DNA of 32,995 bases from Deltaproteobacteria bacterium. Lineage in GTDB: Bacteria > Myxococcota_A > Polyangia > Haliangiales > Haliangiaceae. The stretch is taken from NCBI GenBank assembly GCA_021413675.1, contig JAIOQA010000426.1, positions 1 to 32,995 of the forward strand, given 5' to 3'. The notes under the pieces are model-generated. The model saw only the letters and a list, made by a program, of their open reading frames with translations, ran no database searches and was not told the origin of the DNA. A program made the position numbers and the translations under genes. The first letter of the stretch is position 1. Each line of letters opens with the position of its first letter. This document shows, one piece after another, positions 17,901 through 23,536 of the stretch.

Positions 17901-19792
17901 AGGGCAACCTGAGCTCGCTCGTGCTCGCCAATCAGGTCGTCGAGACCTACGGCTACGATGGCCTTGGCCAGCAGCTGACGTGGCAGGCGTTCACGGGCCC
18001 GACGGGCTACCTGGGCAACACATCCTACAGTTACGATCAGCGCGACCAGCTGAGCTGGTATCAGCGCAGCACGAGCGCGAGCCCCGGGAGCACCGGGAGC
18101 GGGCTGTTCGAGTACCTCTACTTCGGGTACGACGGCCAGAACCGGATCACGTCGGTCAACGGCTCGCGCGCCGAGCAGTTCCAGTACGACCTGCTGGGCA
18201 ACCTGGCGAGCCATACCGGGACGACGTACGGCCCGAGCGGAGCGCAGGCCCTCGGCCTCGGCGCGTACACCTACCCGACCCACGGCGTGCAGGTCCACGC
18301 CGCCGCGACCGCCGGCGATCGCAGCTTCACCTACGACCTCGCCGGCAACCTGCTCGAGGAGCAGCGCGCCGGCCAGCCGTCCCGCCGCTTCGTCTGGGAC
18401 GAGGCCAACCTCCCGACCGAGGTCGGCGTCTTCATCGACGATGGCGACGGCCTCGACGAGCCGACCGACTGGCAGACGTCGCGCTACACCTACGGCGACG
18501 ACGGTCGCCGCCAGAAGACCGTCGCGCCTGATGGCGCCGTGACCTACGCGCTCTTCCCCGAGACCGAGCGCAACACCGCCGGCCAGCTCTCCAAGCGCTA
18601 CTTCTTCGCTGGCCGCCTGGTCGCCGCCGCCGACGAGAGCGGCCTCCGCCGCTACGTCCACGCCGACCGCCTGGCGTCGACCGCGCTCGTCACTGACGAG
18701 GTCGGCCAGCTCCTCCCCAGCGGCGCGTTCGCCTACGCCACCTTCGGCGAGCGCCTCGCCGGCGATCCCGCCGCGGCCCGCGACGTCCTGTTCACGGGCG
18801 CCCGCCAGGACCGCGCCACCGCCGTCGAGCCCGGCGGCGGTCTGTTCGATCTTACCGCTCGCCTCTACGATCCCATCACCGCCCGCTTCATCTCCCCCGA
18901 CACCGTCACGACCGGCCCCGGCGTCATGGGCCACAACCGGTATGCCTACGCCGCGCAGAATCCGGTGAATCGCATCGATCCGACCGGCCACACTGACGAG
19001 GCCGCGCCCTACAGCGGCAGCAGCACCTGGGCGAATGGCCCCCAGCCCCAGTACAACGGCGATGTCTCGGTCATCCGCGAGCACGCGCCCCCGCCAGATC
19101 TGCGACTGGATCTGAATCTGAGCACGTGGGGCCTGCTCGGGGTCAGCGCGAACACGCCGATCGGTGCCTCGACGTTCGGCGGTGGCTTTACCCAGCTCTC
19201 TACAGACATGTATCCTCTCAGCCCCATCAGGAACGCTGGCGTCTGGAACGTTGTTGGTCATAGCGGGCCCCGGCTTACCTCGCTCTACTCGATGGTCGAG
19301 GGCGGCGTCGAGTACAGCACCGCCGACATCCTGGCGATGGCGCGGACGCACCTGCCGAGCGGCGGACATGTGAACGTGATCGCGTGCGAATCGGAGGCGC
19401 TTGCGGCCTCGCTCAACCAGCAGGCCGCTGCGCGCGGCGGGCCGCTCCTGACCTTCCAGGGCAGCCGCTACGGCACGACGATCGCCGTTCCCGATCCTCC
19501 GGCGGTGCCACAGCGATCCGCGTTTACCCGGCTCCCGAACTTCTATCCGTTCGGCAAGGGCTCCTCCAACCAGATCGTCGCCGCTCGCCCCCAGCCGTCC
19601 GCCGTAGCCGGCTTCATTGGAGGCGCGCTCCTGGTCGTGCCAGTCGTCGTCCACACGATGGCGGCTCATTCCCGGGGGACCATGAGCTGGTACGAGGCGC
19701 TCTTCCACACCGGCGACCTCAAGACCGCAAACGAGATCGTCGCCGGGCGACCCGTGATCTTCGTCGACAAGCTCCCGCCGGTCGAGATGTGA
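11969..19792 (+). CDS. Complete SpvB/FG-GAP/RHS giant secreted protein with peptidase-like tip
   Basis: This is a 2607-residue protein. Residues 1-28 form a Sec signal peptide (ARTLAISTALLSTIGARAHA). An SpvB domain covers about 35-315. About a dozen FG-GAP/VCBS Asp motifs (FDLDGDGRADRV, DIDGDGRDDLVQV, DLDGDGGDDLVGA) lie between about 368 and 1245. A TcdB-middle-like segment begins near 1278 (LTRIVSPLGAISEVGY). YD/RHS repeats run from about 1546 to 2180, and the RHS core ends with MGHNRYAYAAQNPVN and then RIDPTGH near 2341. The last 266 residues are a variable tip. In it VVGHSG (H2431) and VIACES (C2473) are arranged as in clan CD cysteine peptidases, followed by a hydrophobic stretch near AVAGFIGGALLVVPVVV. 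It is a fused TcB-TcC-like architecture; by analogy the RHS cage encloses the tip. No immunity gene or TcA partner is visible nearby. Tip function is inference. Confidence 0.93.
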   Translation: MTSHLRRARTLAISTALLSTIGARAHAAESAEGMRTTSQVEGADDVSGGFSTRVPFALPAFHGIGPSLAVTYASSGGVELAGLGWRLTGVTAIERHSPGGGTPHFDERDRFYLEGEELVRCADASSAVRECASASAVAGMMMFTTRSGAGIRIGLAGEGEGANSAWHVWSPSGVHTVFGLAQTTEHGHAYRWRQTRVEDSSGNDVSYAYDVTGPDDEGALTQIAYGPYRVSLGYTGQPSPTPRAVGDGTLVVQPRELSYVDVQANDVRQRAYHLRYARSQTNGSALLTSVQEFGADATIDASGNFSGSALPATQLFYDGDAHGAGRVEQVSPPQALPALPSAPAAAPTSTPMAPVWLWPGEHAEYLTFDLDGDGRADRVQLIIGNSTVKLTPIITQLDGTAVPGATALIALPPAPTGYRTAAADFDGDGTVDIAVVGLGAHGSDGRDAVTAAIARFDGTAFAIGYDPDGVGVDIDVTHDGNAAELVTAGDVDADGLADLVLTDRATNLAYVARGNGLGDFRLASTEHLWHDVAWHDPAKYWPDRKASDGHIASVAVLDLEGLGHASLVTSTYHSESFHQHAWFLTEAESWVCEVRKLETFADGRLMSDQVLATGPFCADLREDLVAVGNKARRAGNRVSLETVRYTLEGIGLLQAARLAGGTFYFVAPGELRFDDLDGDGFDEAYTIVHSCAGRGTPDAHTLHTLLYASFDRVTDALGPEQSRELEASPGCDDGYVTSDFAIADADGDGQSELITTVPADVRSPGAWAGSWQVPMKTVTYRLDGAPGRQGRWLQMDADGDRRQEWARLSITAGTLRIDRMSGLAPGLYGSSPPAPVFLSLFGEPLPLAGFRVADIDGDGRDDLVQVIANGSALYFIALQQGADGQWSATTRVASSSDARQASQVRWHLMDTDGDGTWEWVFLASSPNGASAAACPFPQVTHLWVYRYPTDGGNDMGVTSVGGVETCDAYPQTAAWQAADLDGDGGDDLVGAWPIIDASAGPRTRVEALLSRRDGTFGAVASLVEGPPVSPQAWRVTDLNGDGARDLLAVAIEASSPAPQPAGAPPPTDQIVGPTAPSVALVALLSAGDGTMSVAAHQELEPIGSAQVAEFRLADVNGDRAPDLVRLRALTSPTRTRYPANYDVACTANLAEYEHVVDACSSNQHDSPACADARNAWLPSGPVIRDFCDRLRGNHWDGFIDPTRVITSVRTRSLTWTADGLTLGPVQESAVDDPNAGLMLGNAVLGDGDGDLRPELTSVEVEDGVPAEYRTQLQRPEAVLTRIVSPLGAISEVGYQASTAYGGPSGWFTGCMAAPSPSWVVAEVRTRASEDGPASETRYARACPVWSTAERRLLGWKHASAEDLGAVTADETVRPWTRTETVSEVDAACGARATRVMTTGGEDGTQLAETTYAPIGEAPYFCAATRTQTTETDGAGGQRTFQERYAYDADRDLVVFYDDGLVSDAADDQATVLTTVHAPGPFLTRTAQTAVHAGAVTGPVLGQTRTCYDAPVGCDAAGLWRGLPVRREAWDDHTGAWVGTVTTYDGVGNPIATSDALGRTTQTDYDPTWALVPIRVTDALGKSVRLDHDDARVAGAVTATTDEANGVLVREQHYDVFGQPEWSYAPTSGTTWVTIAARGVPGAQSVTTTQMPGRVTSPPDFAYERLWSRRYLDGAGRVVREERPSDSGLATRFTEYAEARGPAYRVSDWTDGSAQARWLTTTTFDAWGRPVRTRRADGVETTTTYTSDGVRTTDGRGLLDATELDGRGRPVAVHEPHDGAVEAVTRYAYDEVAHQVRMIDPVGNVATTTYDSLGRVRTVSDPDLGELTYTYDAVGNLTEATDGNGVTTTTAYDELDRPVARTNSANARTVTYVYDEPAATGATLGQLTSVIDSAATGPAVTDTCAGRAARLRYDALGRVQSVQRCLDAVADTLTLGYDALGRTASLTYPDGEVVETQYDSLGRPVGLTGVVTDATYDLQGNLSSLVLANQVVETYGYDGLGQQLTWQAFTGPTGYLGNTSYSYDQRDQLSWYQRSTSASPGSTGSGLFEYLYFGYDGQNRITSVNGSRAEQFQYDLLGNLASHTGTTYGPSGAQALGLGAYTYPTHGVQVHAAATAGDRSFTYDLAGNLLEEQRAGQPSRRFVWDEANLPTEVGVFIDDGDGLDEPTDWQTSRYTYGDDGRRQKTVAPDGAVTYALFPETERNTAGQLSKRYFFAGRLVAAADESGLRRYVHADRLASTALVTDEVGQLLPSGAFAYATFGERLAGDPAAARDVLFTGARQDRATAVEPGGGLFDLTARLYDPITARFISPDTVTTGPGVMGHNRYAYAAQNPVNRIDPTGHTDEAAPYSGSSTWANGPQPQYNGDVSVIREHAPPPDLRLDLNLSTWGLLGVSANTPIGASTFGGGFTQLSTDMYPLSPIRNAGVWNVVGHSGPRLTSLYSMVEGGVEYSTADILAMARTHLPSGGHVNVIACESEALAASLNQQAAARGGPLLTFQGSRYGTTIAVPDPPAVPQRSAFTRLPNFYPFGKGSSNQIVAARPQPSAVAGFIGGALLVVPVVVHTMAAHSRGTMSWYEALFHTGDLKTANEIVAGRPVIFVDKLPPVEM

Positions 19793-19971
19793 CCGCGATC
19801 GGACGCAGCCGCTGCGAGGACCTTCCATGCGATCGTCCTCGGCGGCCGCGCCCCGCGTCGCCTCACGGACGACGGGCGCCGCTACACTCTCGAGCTGTGG
19901 GACGCGGTGTTCCCTGACGGACCGCCGCTCACGACCTGCGCCTGGGCTGTCGCCGGACGACGCTGGGGGCG
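19793..19971. other. Short stretch after the RHS gene, no recognised gene
   Basis: No gene is recognised here. A plus-strand segment at about 19828-19920 can be read as HAIVLGGRAPRRLTDDG and then RRYTLELWDAVFPDGPP, which looks more protein-like than random sequence, but it has no clear start and is not matched to any family. It is where an immunity gene would be expected for a toxin tip, and no complete small gene is present. It runs into the IS21 relic. Confidence 0.35.
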
Positions 19972-20231
19972 CAGCTGCACGAGCAGGCCTTCCGTCGGCT
20001 CGGTGGCGTGACCGCGACCGCCGTCCTCGACAACCTGCGCGCACTCCCCATCGAGCCGTTTCGCTACCACGCGTTCGGCGAGCGCGTCGTCCATCTCGAC
20101 GGCTTCGTCATCGTGTCCGCTACCGCGACGCCTCGAATCGCCCCGTCGAGGACTTGGGCAAGCTCCTCGGCGACACCGCGGCCGTCTCGGCGCTGCTCGA
20201 TCGCCTGCTCCACCACGCCGGATTTGGGGTG
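19972..20231 (+). pseudogene. IS21-family relic: istA fragments joined to an istB fragment
   Basis: From 19972 one frame reads HEQAFRRLGGVTATAVLDNL, the end of the IstA transposase catalytic region, and continues directly into RALPIEPFRYHAFGERVVHL plus DG, a motif from the later C-terminal part of IstA; the intervening coding sequence is missing. After about 20120 the match changes frame to SNRPVEDLGKLLGDTAAVSA and LLDRLLHHA (20133-20220), the C-terminal part of the IstB ATPase helper. The match stops after HHA, next to the breakpoint of the lipoprotein-gene relic. Neither reading frame could give a working protein. No terminal repeats were identified. Family identity rests on these motifs; the deletions are seen directly as missing order and a frame change. 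Confidence 0.75.
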
Positions 20232-20232
20232 A

Positions 20233-20349
20233 TCACCGAGGCGCTCCCTCGGCCGTGCCCGCGGATTCGGTGGAGGATGGATCGACGAAGGAAGCAGCGA
20301 GCCCCGCGAAGGCGAGGATCATCGACACCCGTTCGACGAGCGTGAGCAT
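20233..20349 (-). pseudogene. Truncated duplicate of the diheme lipoprotein gene 5' end
   Basis: The ATG at 20349 begins MLTLVERVSMILAFAGLAAS and continues FVDPSSTESAGTAE, against MLKLVKRVSMILAFAGLAAC and FVDPSSTESTGTAE in the intact gene at 11605. After TAE the match ends and the frame stops at 20233, leaving 38 codons. The lipobox Cys is changed to Ser, so lipidation would fail even if the piece were made. The AGGAGG ribosome site (20356-20361 on the complement) and the upstream module are copied too. The match breaks at about 20250, close to the IS21 relic. Confidence 0.88.
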
Positions 20350-20384
20350 GCAGGGCCTCCTGAAGCTCCCGTTGAGCAAGCGTC

Positions 20385-20478
20385 GCGCCACTATAACGGC
20401 GAGTGCTTCTCACGCCTTGGCCACGTCGCGGAGCTTCACGGTCGTGGCCGACCCGGCCGGCCGACGGCGGCCGGCCAC
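20385..20478 (-). promoter_or_regulatory. Duplicated two-part module upstream of the lipoprotein relic
   Basis: The minus-strand core at 20396-20383 reads GTTATAGTGGCGCG, and 47 bp upstream (20443-20478) is a GGCCGACC/GGCCGGCC cluster. It shares CTTCTCACGCCTTGGCCACG with the intact copy near 11660, so it came with the duplicated gene end. In this copy the core contains TATAGT, close to a sigma-70 minus-10 hexamer. It may still direct transcription of the relic, but this cannot be read from sequence. Confidence 0.4.
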
Positions 20479-20509
20479 GCGGGGCCCGAGATCGTGGGGC
20501 TGCCACATT

Positions 20510-20545
20510 CGCGTGCGAATCGGAGACGCGTGCGGCCGCGCTGAA
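20510..20545 (+). pseudogene. Scrap resembling the RHS C-terminal tip
   Basis: Bases 20510-20545 match 19381-19416 of the complete RHS gene at 32 of 36 positions, including 16 consecutive identical bases. Translated, the scrap reads ACESETRAAALN, against ACESEALAASLN around the putative catalytic Cys of the tip. The surrounding frame is not otherwise similar. It is either a remnant of a second tip-coding segment or chance similarity in GC-rich DNA; the match is too short to be sure. Confidence 0.4.
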
Positions 20546-20613
20546 CCTGGGCTGTTCCCCCGTGGCTGAGGTCGCGTCCGTCAGGTCCCGTGACGCCGTG
20601 ACCCGCGGGTCGC

Positions 20614-21762
20614 TCAGGCCAGCTGCTGCTGCATCGGAAAGTACGCCGACAGGCGGTGCAGCATCTGGAGGACCGCGAGGAACGAGACGAGCTCGACGAT
20701 GCCGGCCGGCGGCAGCGCGCGGCTGCGCTCGACCACCGCGGCGTCGACCTCGGCTGGGCTCGGCGAGATCGCGCGCGCCAGCGCGGTGAGCGCCGACTCG
20801 GGCGTCGGCGTTGCCCCGGTGGCGCGCAGCGCAGCGGCAAGCCCGGGACTACCGACCGCGTCCGCGAAGATGAGCCCGGTCGCCAGCTTGGCCTGGCGAC
20901 CGAGGACACTGGACGCCGCGTCGAAGTTGTCGCGGATCATGGTGGCGATGGCGCGGATGGCGCGCCGGTGGCGCAGCTGGGACAGCACCGGGAAATCGTG
21001 GCCGGTCGCGGTGCGCAGGAACTCGCCAACCCGTGGCCAGGTACCGGGGACACCCTTCATCCACCGACGGTCGAGGGCTACCGCCGATGGGATGAGCGGG
21101 ACCACGCCGAGTTTGCTGCGCAGCGTGTCGACGCGCGGCGGCGGGCCATCGGCCGGGAGCTCGCGCAGGTGGCGACCCGGGGTCCACCCCGACGGCGCGA
21201 TGATGGCGTTGACCTCGGCCACCGTCGACACCTCGAGCGGTACGCCGAGCGCATCCATGACCTTGTTCAGCCAGCCCATCATCGCGATCGACAGCACGAT
21301 CCACTCGGCGTCGGCCAGCGAGTAGTGCTGCGAGAGATCGTCGGGCGCTTGGACGGGCACGCTCGCCAGCGCGCGCGCGGTCCGCACCACGGCCTGCTGC
21401 GCCGGCGACAGCGCTGCGCCGCCATTCATGCTGGCCGCGATCTGCTCGGGGCTGGCACCGCGGCGCAGGGCGAACGAGCACGAGTGCGCCGAGCAGTACG
21501 GACAGCCGGCGGTGCGACTGGCGATATACATCGCCAGGCCGATGGCCTCGCGCGGCCCGCGGCCCCAGACCACGAACGGTAGGTTGAGGAAGTTCGGCAC
21601 CATCACGTTGTAGGTGCGGAACGCGGTCGGCCAGATCTCGAGGAACGGATCGCAGTTCGGCACCACGCCGATCAGCTTGCGCACCAGCACGAGCAACGCG
21701 CCGTAGCGCGCGTGCAGCGTCTCGAACGGGACCGCGTCCTGCTGTAGCAGCGTAGTCAACAT
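20614..21762 (-). CDS. AhpD/carboxymuconolactone decarboxylase-like protein
   Basis: This is a 382-residue protein. The N-terminal half carries the CMD/AhpD signature GCPYCSAHSCSFALRRGASP at residues 86-105, with the redox pair C87 and C90 and H93 nearby, as in alkylhydroperoxidase-like proteins that use a CxxC disulfide to reduce peroxides. The remainder (about 190-382) is helical-looking and may be a degenerate second copy of the fold; I see no second CxxC. It is longer than typical AhpD proteins (about 150-200). The ATG at 21762 is five bases after the stop of the RHS relic frame, with purine-rich GGGGTAAGAG just upstream. It is the only apparently intact gene in the relic zone. The substrate is unknown. 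Confidence 0.78.
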   Translation of the reverse strand: MLTTLLQQDAVPFETLHARYGALLVLVRKLIGVVPNCDPFLEIWPTAFRTYNVMVPNFLNLPFVVWGRGPREAIGLAMYIASRTAGCPYCSAHSCSFALRRGASPEQIAASMNGGAALSPAQQAVVRTARALASVPVQAPDDLSQHYSLADAEWIVLSIAMMGWLNKVMDALGVPLEVSTVAEVNAIIAPSGWTPGRHLRELPADGPPPRVDTLRSKLGVVPLIPSAVALDRRWMKGVPGTWPRVGEFLRTATGHDFPVLSQLRHRRAIRAIATMIRDNFDAASSVLGRQAKLATGLIFADAVGSPGLAAALRATGATPTPESALTALARAISPSPAEVDAAVVERSRALPPAGIVELVSFLAVLQMLHRLSAYFPMQQQLA

Positions 21763-21767
21763 CGCTC

Positions 21768-22209
21768 TTACCCCTTTGGCCGAGTCGCTCGGCGCTCAGA
21801 TCGTGTGCCCGCCCCGCGACCGGATGAACCTCGCGACAATCGAATGGACCCCTCACAGCAGGTGAGGAAAGACGTGTTGTGCAACGCGTTGGAGCAGCGC
21901 GCGCGCCCGGCCAGCCGCCGGCTCGTTTTTCGATGCTCGAGTTCTTCGAGCGACTCGTCCCACGTCGGACGCGGCAACTCACGGGGCGCGCAAGTCGCTT
22001 CATCCTCGACAGTATCGGTATACGCGATCGGATTCTGGGCGACGTTGGCATACCGATTGAGGCCGAAGGCGCTAGCGCCCGGGACGATGGTGTCGGCGCA
22101 GATCCTGCGTGATCGGCCGGTGCAGCGCATCGTAAGTCGCGGTCAGCGTCACGCCGCGCGCGTCGGTCTGGGTCAGCACATCGCCGGCGGCGTCGTACGT
22201 GAAGGTCAT
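21768..22209 (-). pseudogene. RHS-repeat gene relic with internal deletion and frameshift
   Basis: On the minus strand, 22209 to about 22095 encodes MTFTYDAAGDVLTQTDARGV followed by TLTATYDALHRPITQD, two YD repeats. The sequence then jumps to the end of an RHS core in another frame, DTIVPGASAFGLNRYANVAQ and NPIAYTD (about 22090-22015), equivalent to DTVTTGPGVMGHNRYAYAAQ and NPVN in the complete gene. The repeats and core between them are lost, and the first frame stops at 22073-22071. The second frame continues through a plausible tip remnant (ELPRPTWDESLEELEHRKTS) to a TAA at 21768. It is therefore a fragment of a third RHS gene. Confidence 0.82.
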
Positions 22210-22282
22210 CGGGTCCTCGGTGGTCTTTCGGGGGTGGCCCGGGCGCACCCAGGGCAACGCGCGGCGATGCCTTGCACCTCGC

Positions 22283-22390
22283 ACGTCGCCCCATCGCACG
22301 ACTCGTGCCGAGCGCAGGTCCGCGTGTCGCCACAGAGCGGTCGCTTCGGGCTCGCACGCGCGTGCGGCCGACCAGTGGCCGACCAGTGGC
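22283..22390 (-). promoter_or_regulatory. Two-part module upstream of the RHS relic
   Basis: Two exact tandem copies of GGCCGACCAGT occur at 22366-22376 and 22377-22387, an 11-bp period equal to about one helical turn. About 64 bp away, the minus strand at 22301-22288 carries GTGCGATGGGGCGA, resembling the shared core. The RHS relic starts about 75 bp downstream of this core. The direct repeat is certain; core identity is weaker than in the other copies. Confidence 0.4.
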
Positions 22391-22518
22391 TCGCGGCCAC
22401 GCCGGCCGAAATCGCAACCCCGCGAACTCGCGTGTCCCCGATGTGTCCCCGGCCGCTACTTCGTCCCGTCTGGACGCGGAAAGATCACGCGAAGCCGAGG
22501 CCTTGGAACCTTGGGTGC

Positions 22519-22565
22519 GCGGCCTGAAAATCCGCGTGTCGGCGGTTCAACTCCGTCCCTGGGCA
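22519..22565 (+). tRNA. 3' half of a tRNA-Phe (partial, possible att-site scar)
   Basis: The loop CTGAAAA (22524-22530) carries anticodon GAA within an almost complete anticodon stem, GCGGC/TCCGC with one mismatch. It is followed by variable loop GTGTC, T-arm GGCGG-TTCAACT-CCGTC (22541-22557) and acceptor strand CCTGGGC plus discriminator A at 22565. This is the normal bacterial tRNA-Phe 3' half. The 5' half is not there: no D-arm of the AGCTCAG...GAGC type precedes it, although GCCTTGG at 22497-22503 could pair at six of seven positions with the acceptor strand. CCA is not encoded (CTC follows). A functional tRNA is unlikely. Breakage at the anticodon loop is typical of attachment sites of integrating elements. 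Confidence 0.72.
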
Positions 22566-22657
22566 CTCCTTTCATTTCTCGGCTCGCGGTCCGCGCCGCT
22601 GGGGCCGAGGGTTTAGCGGACCTCGGTTCGCGACGTCCAGCGGCCCTCGAGGCCGCG

Positions 22658-23536
22658 ATGACCGAACCCATGCTCCGAGGCAGCGACCCCGAGGTCCGCG
22701 CCATCGTCCGTCGTATCCTCGAGGTCGGCGCCCAGCGCCGGCCTGATATCGAGCGCGCGATCGTCGATCGCGCGGCCGTGGCCGTGCCCGCGTTGATCGA
22801 GATCCTGGAGGACGAGGCGCTGGCGCGCGTGACCGCGCCCGGTGCTGGCCATGCGCCCATCCACGCTGCGCGCCTGCTCGGCGCGATCGGCGACGTCGAT
22901 GCCATCGAGCCCCTGCTGCGCGCGATCATCGCCACGGACGCCCTCGATCTCATCACCAGTGAGGTCCTCACCGTGCTGCCCACGTTTGGCGCGCCGGTGA
23001 TCGAGCCCGCGTTGCGGGCCTACGCCGCGAGCACCGACCCGGCGTACCGATCGCGGATCGCCGGCGTGCTCGCCGCGCTGCAGGTTCGCGACGAGCGGAT
23101 CTTCGCGATCCTGGTCGAGCAGGTCCGAGCGGAGCCCACCCTGGCCGACTTCCTCGGCAGCTATGGCGACCCGCGCGCCGTCCCGGTGCTGCTCGAGGAG
23201 CTCGACCGCTACCCGATCACCGAGGGCGACAACCCATTCGCCAACCACGCGCTCATCGAGCTCCGCGCCGCCATCGAGATGCTCGGCGGCACCCTCACCG
23301 ACGCGCATCAGCGTAAGTGCGCGCGCGGCGCCGACGCCGCCGATCGCTTCCGCCGAAGCATGAGCGGTTTCCAGCGCGCAGGGCGCGTCGCCGGGGCAGG
23401 CGAGTTCGTGCCGTCCGCGCTGCCCGCGCTGCGCCCCGAACGTCCCGGCCGCAACGAGCCGTGCTGGTGCGGTAGCGGCAAGAAGTACAAGAAGTGCCAC
23501 CTGGCCGCCGACGAAGCGGGCGGCGGGGCGGGGTGA
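22658..23536 (+). CDS. HEAT-like repeat protein with C-terminal SEC-C zinc motif
   Basis: This is a 292-residue protein, probably cytoplasmic. Residues about 30-210 are helical repeats of HEAT/PBS-lyase character (AAVAVPALIEILEDEA, IHAARLLGAIGDVDAIEPLL, FLGSYGDPRAVPVLLEELDR). The C-terminus has the SEC-C motif GRNEPCWCGSGKKYKKCH, whose Zn ligands are C269, C271, C280 and H281, as at the end of SecA and in many uncharacterised adaptor proteins. The ATG at 22658 has GAGG five bases upstream; the frame is open farther upstream, but that part overlaps the tRNA fragment. The stop lies inside an inverted repeat shared with the convergent hydrolase gene. Its specific role is unknown; a chaperone or adaptor link is a family-level guess. 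Confidence 0.82.
   Translation: MTEPMLRGSDPEVRAIVRRILEVGAQRRPDIERAIVDRAAVAVPALIEILEDEALARVTAPGAGHAPIHAARLLGAIGDVDAIEPLLRAIIATDALDLITSEVLTVLPTFGAPVIEPALRAYAASTDPAYRSRIAGVLAALQVRDERIFAILVEQVRAEPTLADFLGSYGDPRAVPVLLEELDRYPITEGDNPFANHALIELRAAIEMLGGTLTDAHQRKCARGADAADRFRRSMSGFQRAGRVAGAGEFVPSALPALRPERPGRNEPCWCGSGKKYKKCHLAADEAGGGAG

Larger units (their letters stand above)
22210..22657. other. Non-coding stretch with repeat module and tRNA scar
   Basis: This 448-bp gap contains the regulatory-like module (22283-22390) and the tRNA-Phe fragment (22519-22565). Frames across it are open on both strands, but the open plus-strand extension of the SEC-C gene has no protein-like content. Nothing else is recognised. 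Confidence 0.5.

Noticed and set aside
14486..20044. Minus-strand frames of 651 and 715 residues at 14486-16441 and 17897-20044
   Set aside because: They lie opposite the FG-GAP and YD repeats of the RHS gene; their repeated phrases are reverse-strand echoes of those repeats.
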